Assembly: GCA_033763355.1 (NCBI GenBank) | Contig: JANRKT010000420.1 | Location: 1 to 16,387 of the forward strand | Length of the DNA: 16,387 bases | Source of the DNA: JANRKT01 sp033763355 | GTDB taxonomy: Bacteria > Bacteroidota > Bacteroidia > Chitinophagales > Chitinophagaceae | Direction: 5' to 3' | In this document: piece by piece, positions 14,948 to 16,387 of the stretch | Numbering within the stretch: position 1 is the stretch's first letter | Layout of the letters: each line of letters begins with the position of its first letter | Translations under genes and position numbers: made by a program | Notes under the pieces: model-generated | What the model saw: the letters and a program-made list of their open reading frames with translations, nothing else | Told to the model about the DNA's origin: nothing | Database searches by the model: none

Positions 14948-15524
14948 ACTTTCATCATACAAAATACATCCCGCATATAAAATATTTACAGCAGCCCTTA
15001 CGGGCTGCTTTTTTGTATGGGGCTGTGTAAATGATGAAACCAAAGTAAAAGGGTTATTTGAAAAAAAATTAGGCATTGATTCGGCTAAGCAGGTAGAAAG
15101 TTACATGAGCCGTGACGGAAAGATGAAAGCAAAACTGGTTTCGCCGTTGATGGTGCGTTACCAGGATACATTGCCGCGTGTTGAATTTCCCAATACACTG
15201 CACGTTGATTTTTTTGATGATTCACTGAAAGTGGAAAGCCAGCTCAATGCCCGGTTTGCCCGTTATTTTGAAACGCAGAACAAAGTTTTTTTAAAAGACA
15301 GTGTGGTGGTGTTTAATACCCTTGGGGATACATTGCATTGTGTAGAGCTCTGGTGGGACCAGCAGGCCGCTGAATTTACCACGGATAAACCGGTGCGTAT
15401 TTACAGGAAAGACATGATCATGATCGGTGTGGGCTTAAAAGCGCCGCAGGACTTTAAAACTTTTGAGATGTATAACATACAGCCCAGCGTTATACGAGTG
15501 CCTGCTTCACAATTTCCGGGCTGA
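14940..15524 (+). CDS. lptC: LPS-export lipoprotein LptC
   Basis: A 194-residue protein from ATG at 14940, which overlaps the barrel's stop codon in ATGATTAA. The open frame extends to 14913, but that start lies well inside the barrel gene. The N-terminus has a hydrophobic signal with two possible lipoboxes, LTGC (Cys23) and VWGC (Cys29); GCVNDETKV fits the usual Bacteroidetes LptC lipoprotein start better. The remainder is the LptC beta-jellyroll: repeated strands, with DGKMKAKLVSPLMVRYQD, FPNTLHVDFFDD and LNARFARYFETQNKVFLKDSVVVFNTLGDTL as recognisable LptC-type segments. LptC passes LPS from the LptBFG extractor towards LptA. A terminator-like hairpin sits in codons 18-25 (see findings). 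Confidence 0.92.
   Translation: MIKLSSYKIHPAYKIFTAALTGCFFVWGCVNDETKVKGLFEKKLGIDSAKQVESYMSRDGKMKAKLVSPLMVRYQDTLPRVEFPNTLHVDFFDDSLKVESQLNARFARYFETQNKVFLKDSVVVFNTLGDTLHCVELWWDQQAAEFTTDKPVRIYRKDMIMIGVGLKAPQDFKTFEMYNIQPSVIRVPASQFPG
14991..15014 (+). terminator. Terminator-like hairpin inside lptC
   Basis: A perfect 7-bp stem GCAGCCC (14991-14997) / GGGCTGC (15002-15008) with loop TTAC is followed directly by six T (15009-15014). It meets every visual criterion of an intrinsic terminator but lies in the lptC signal-peptide codons, 44 nt past the barrel stop. Whether it ends transcription in vivo is unknown. Confidence 0.6.
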
Positions 15525-15543
15525 TGAATGCGACTGCATTTTT

Positions 15544-15569
15544 CCTGAACTTATTCAGGCATTTCATTT
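15544..15569 (+). terminator. Weak terminator candidate after lptC
   Basis: A perfect 6-bp stem CCTGAA (15544-15549) / TTCAGG (15554-15559), loop CTTA, followed by a broken T-rich tract (CATTTCATTT). It begins 19 nt after the lptC stop and precedes the reductase -7 box. Confidence 0.45.
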
Positions 15570-15577
15570 TAAATTTG
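15570..15577 (+). promoter_or_regulatory. Candidate -7 box of the aldo/keto reductase promoter
   Basis: TAAATTTG matches the Bacteroidetes -7 consensus TAnnTTTG exactly. No clear TTTG lies 19-21 nt upstream; that stretch is occupied by the hairpin at 15544-15559. A start near 15584 would give a 43-nt leader. Confidence 0.35.
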
Positions 15578-15626
15578 GTTTTACTATTCATTTACTTCAT
15601 TACGTATTCTTTAAAAAAATAATAGC

Positions 15627-16387
15627 ATGGAATACCGCAGGCTGGGCAGGTCAGGTTTGCAACTAAGTGTTCTTTCTTTTGGGAGCTGGGTAACATTTCA
15701 CAAACAGATTGATGACAGTATAGCTGATGAACTGATGGGCATGGCCTACGATGCAGGCATCAATTTTTTTGATAATGCAGAAGCCTATGCACTTGGTGAA
15801 AGCGAAAAAATGATGGGCCGTGTATTAAAGAAAAAAAACTGGGACCGTACTTCTTATGTGGTTTCCTCTAAAGCTTATTTTGGATGGAGGGGTAAAAACA
15901 ACAAGCCTAACCAAACCGGGCTAAGCCGAAAACATTTGTTTGAAGCATGCCATGAAGCGCTGCAGCGCTTGCAGGTTGATTACTTAGATTTATATTTCTG
16001 CCACAGGCCTGACCCCAATGTGCCCATTGAAGAAGTAGTTTGGGCAATGCACAACCTTATTCAACAGGGAAAAATTTTATACTGGGGCACCAGCCAGTGG
16101 AGCGGCGCTGAAATTATGGAAGCGCACCGTGTGGCGCAACAGTATGGTTTAATTGGCCCAACGATGGAACAGCCGCAATACAACATGTTTGAGCGTTTTA
16201 AAATGGAGCAGGATTACCTGCCGGTATTCCAAAATGTGGGTTTGGGAACAACCATCTGGAGCCCCCTTGCTGCAGGTTTTTTAACCGGTAAGTATTTAGA
16301 TAATGTGCCTGATGATTCCCGCCTTGCGATTAAAGGATTTGAATGGCTGAAAGAAAGATGGCTGCAGGAAGAAAAAATAAAGAAACT
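15627..16387 (+). CDS. Aldo/keto reductase, Kv-beta-like (C-terminus cut by window edge)
   Basis: 253 residues are visible from ATG at 15627, with the frame open to the right edge. The (beta/alpha)8 aldo/keto reductase fold begins at MEYRRLGRSGLQLSVLSFG. The catalytic tetrad is present: Asp49 and Tyr54 in FFDNAEAYALGESE, Lys82 in VVSSKAYFG, and His126 in LYFCHRPD. WGTSQWS, MEQPQYNMFER and the TTIWSPLAAGFLTGKY loop match the voltage-gated potassium-channel beta-subunit-like group, which reduces aldehydes and ketones with NADPH. The NADPH-binding C-terminal part is probably mostly outside the window. It follows lptC by 102 nt with its own -7 box, so it is probably not part of the LPS-export operon. 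Confidence 0.94.
   Translation, partial: MEYRRLGRSGLQLSVLSFGSWVTFHKQIDDSIADELMGMAYDAGINFFDNAEAYALGESEKMMGRVLKKKNWDRTSYVVSSKAYFGWRGKNNKPNQTGLSRKHLFEACHEALQRLQVDYLDLYFCHRPDPNVPIEEVVWAMHNLIQQGKILYWGTSQWSGAEIMEAHRVAQQYGLIGPTMEQPQYNMFERFKMEQDYLPVFQNVGLGTTIWSPLAAGFLTGKYLDNVPDDSRLAIKGFEWLKERWLQEEKIKK

Noticed and set aside
1..16387. tRNA, rRNA, CRISPR, IS ends or prophage genes
   Set aside because: Intergenic regions were read on both strands; no cloverleaf, spaced direct repeats, transposase or integrase motif was seen.

Overview
The window reads as ordinary chromosome of a Bacteroidetes bacterium, most likely family Chitinophagaceae. Three things point there. Leaders are AT-rich and mostly lack strong Shine-Dalgarno sequences. 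Promoters fit the TTTG / TAnnTTTG type. The proteins are lineage-typical: a DUF5117/DUF4953 metalloprotease, an LptC lipoprotein, a type III pantothenate kinase followed by a small outer-membrane barrel, and a short CxxC membrane protein. No rRNA, tRNA, CRISPR, IS element or phage gene was seen. All of this comes from reading motifs; no database was searched.

Layout. 1-872 (-): membrane-anchored alpha/beta hydrolase, cut by the left edge. 939-1163 (+): DUF2905 membrane protein. 1284-3098 (+): typA/bipA, with its own promoter, a heptanucleotide-repeat leader and an intrinsic terminator. 3099-3439: non-coding, with repeat-like palindromes and a terminator-like hairpin that has its T-tract on the + strand. 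3440-5101 (-): secreted amidohydrolase followed by a small helical protein. 5169-7902 (+): CxxC small membrane protein and a secreted metzincin-like metalloprotease. 7951-10055 (-): an apparent operon meaB - glycosyltransferase - tandem CDGSH protein. 10061-11344 (+): O-antigen ligase-like polymerase. 11288-12115 (-): a second glycosyltransferase, overlapping the ligase tail to tail. 12216-15524 (+): LON-domain protein, coaX, outer-membrane barrel and lptC, the last three overlapping. 15627-16387 (+): aldo/keto reductase, cut by the right edge.

Themes. Several genes serve the cell surface: the O-antigen ligase, two family-2-like glycosyltransferases, LptC and the barrel. The rest is housekeeping (BipA, CoaX, MeaB, CDGSH) or secreted hydrolases.

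I found no convincing new multigene system. The most interesting signals are non-coding or architectural: a phased GC(T/C)-headed heptanucleotide repeat at two distant sites, one forming the typA leader and the other the last codons of the CDGSH gene; a near-perfect intrinsic terminator inside the lptC signal-peptide codons; a 57-nt antisense overlap of two coding ends; and a possible small RNA at about 3330-3431.
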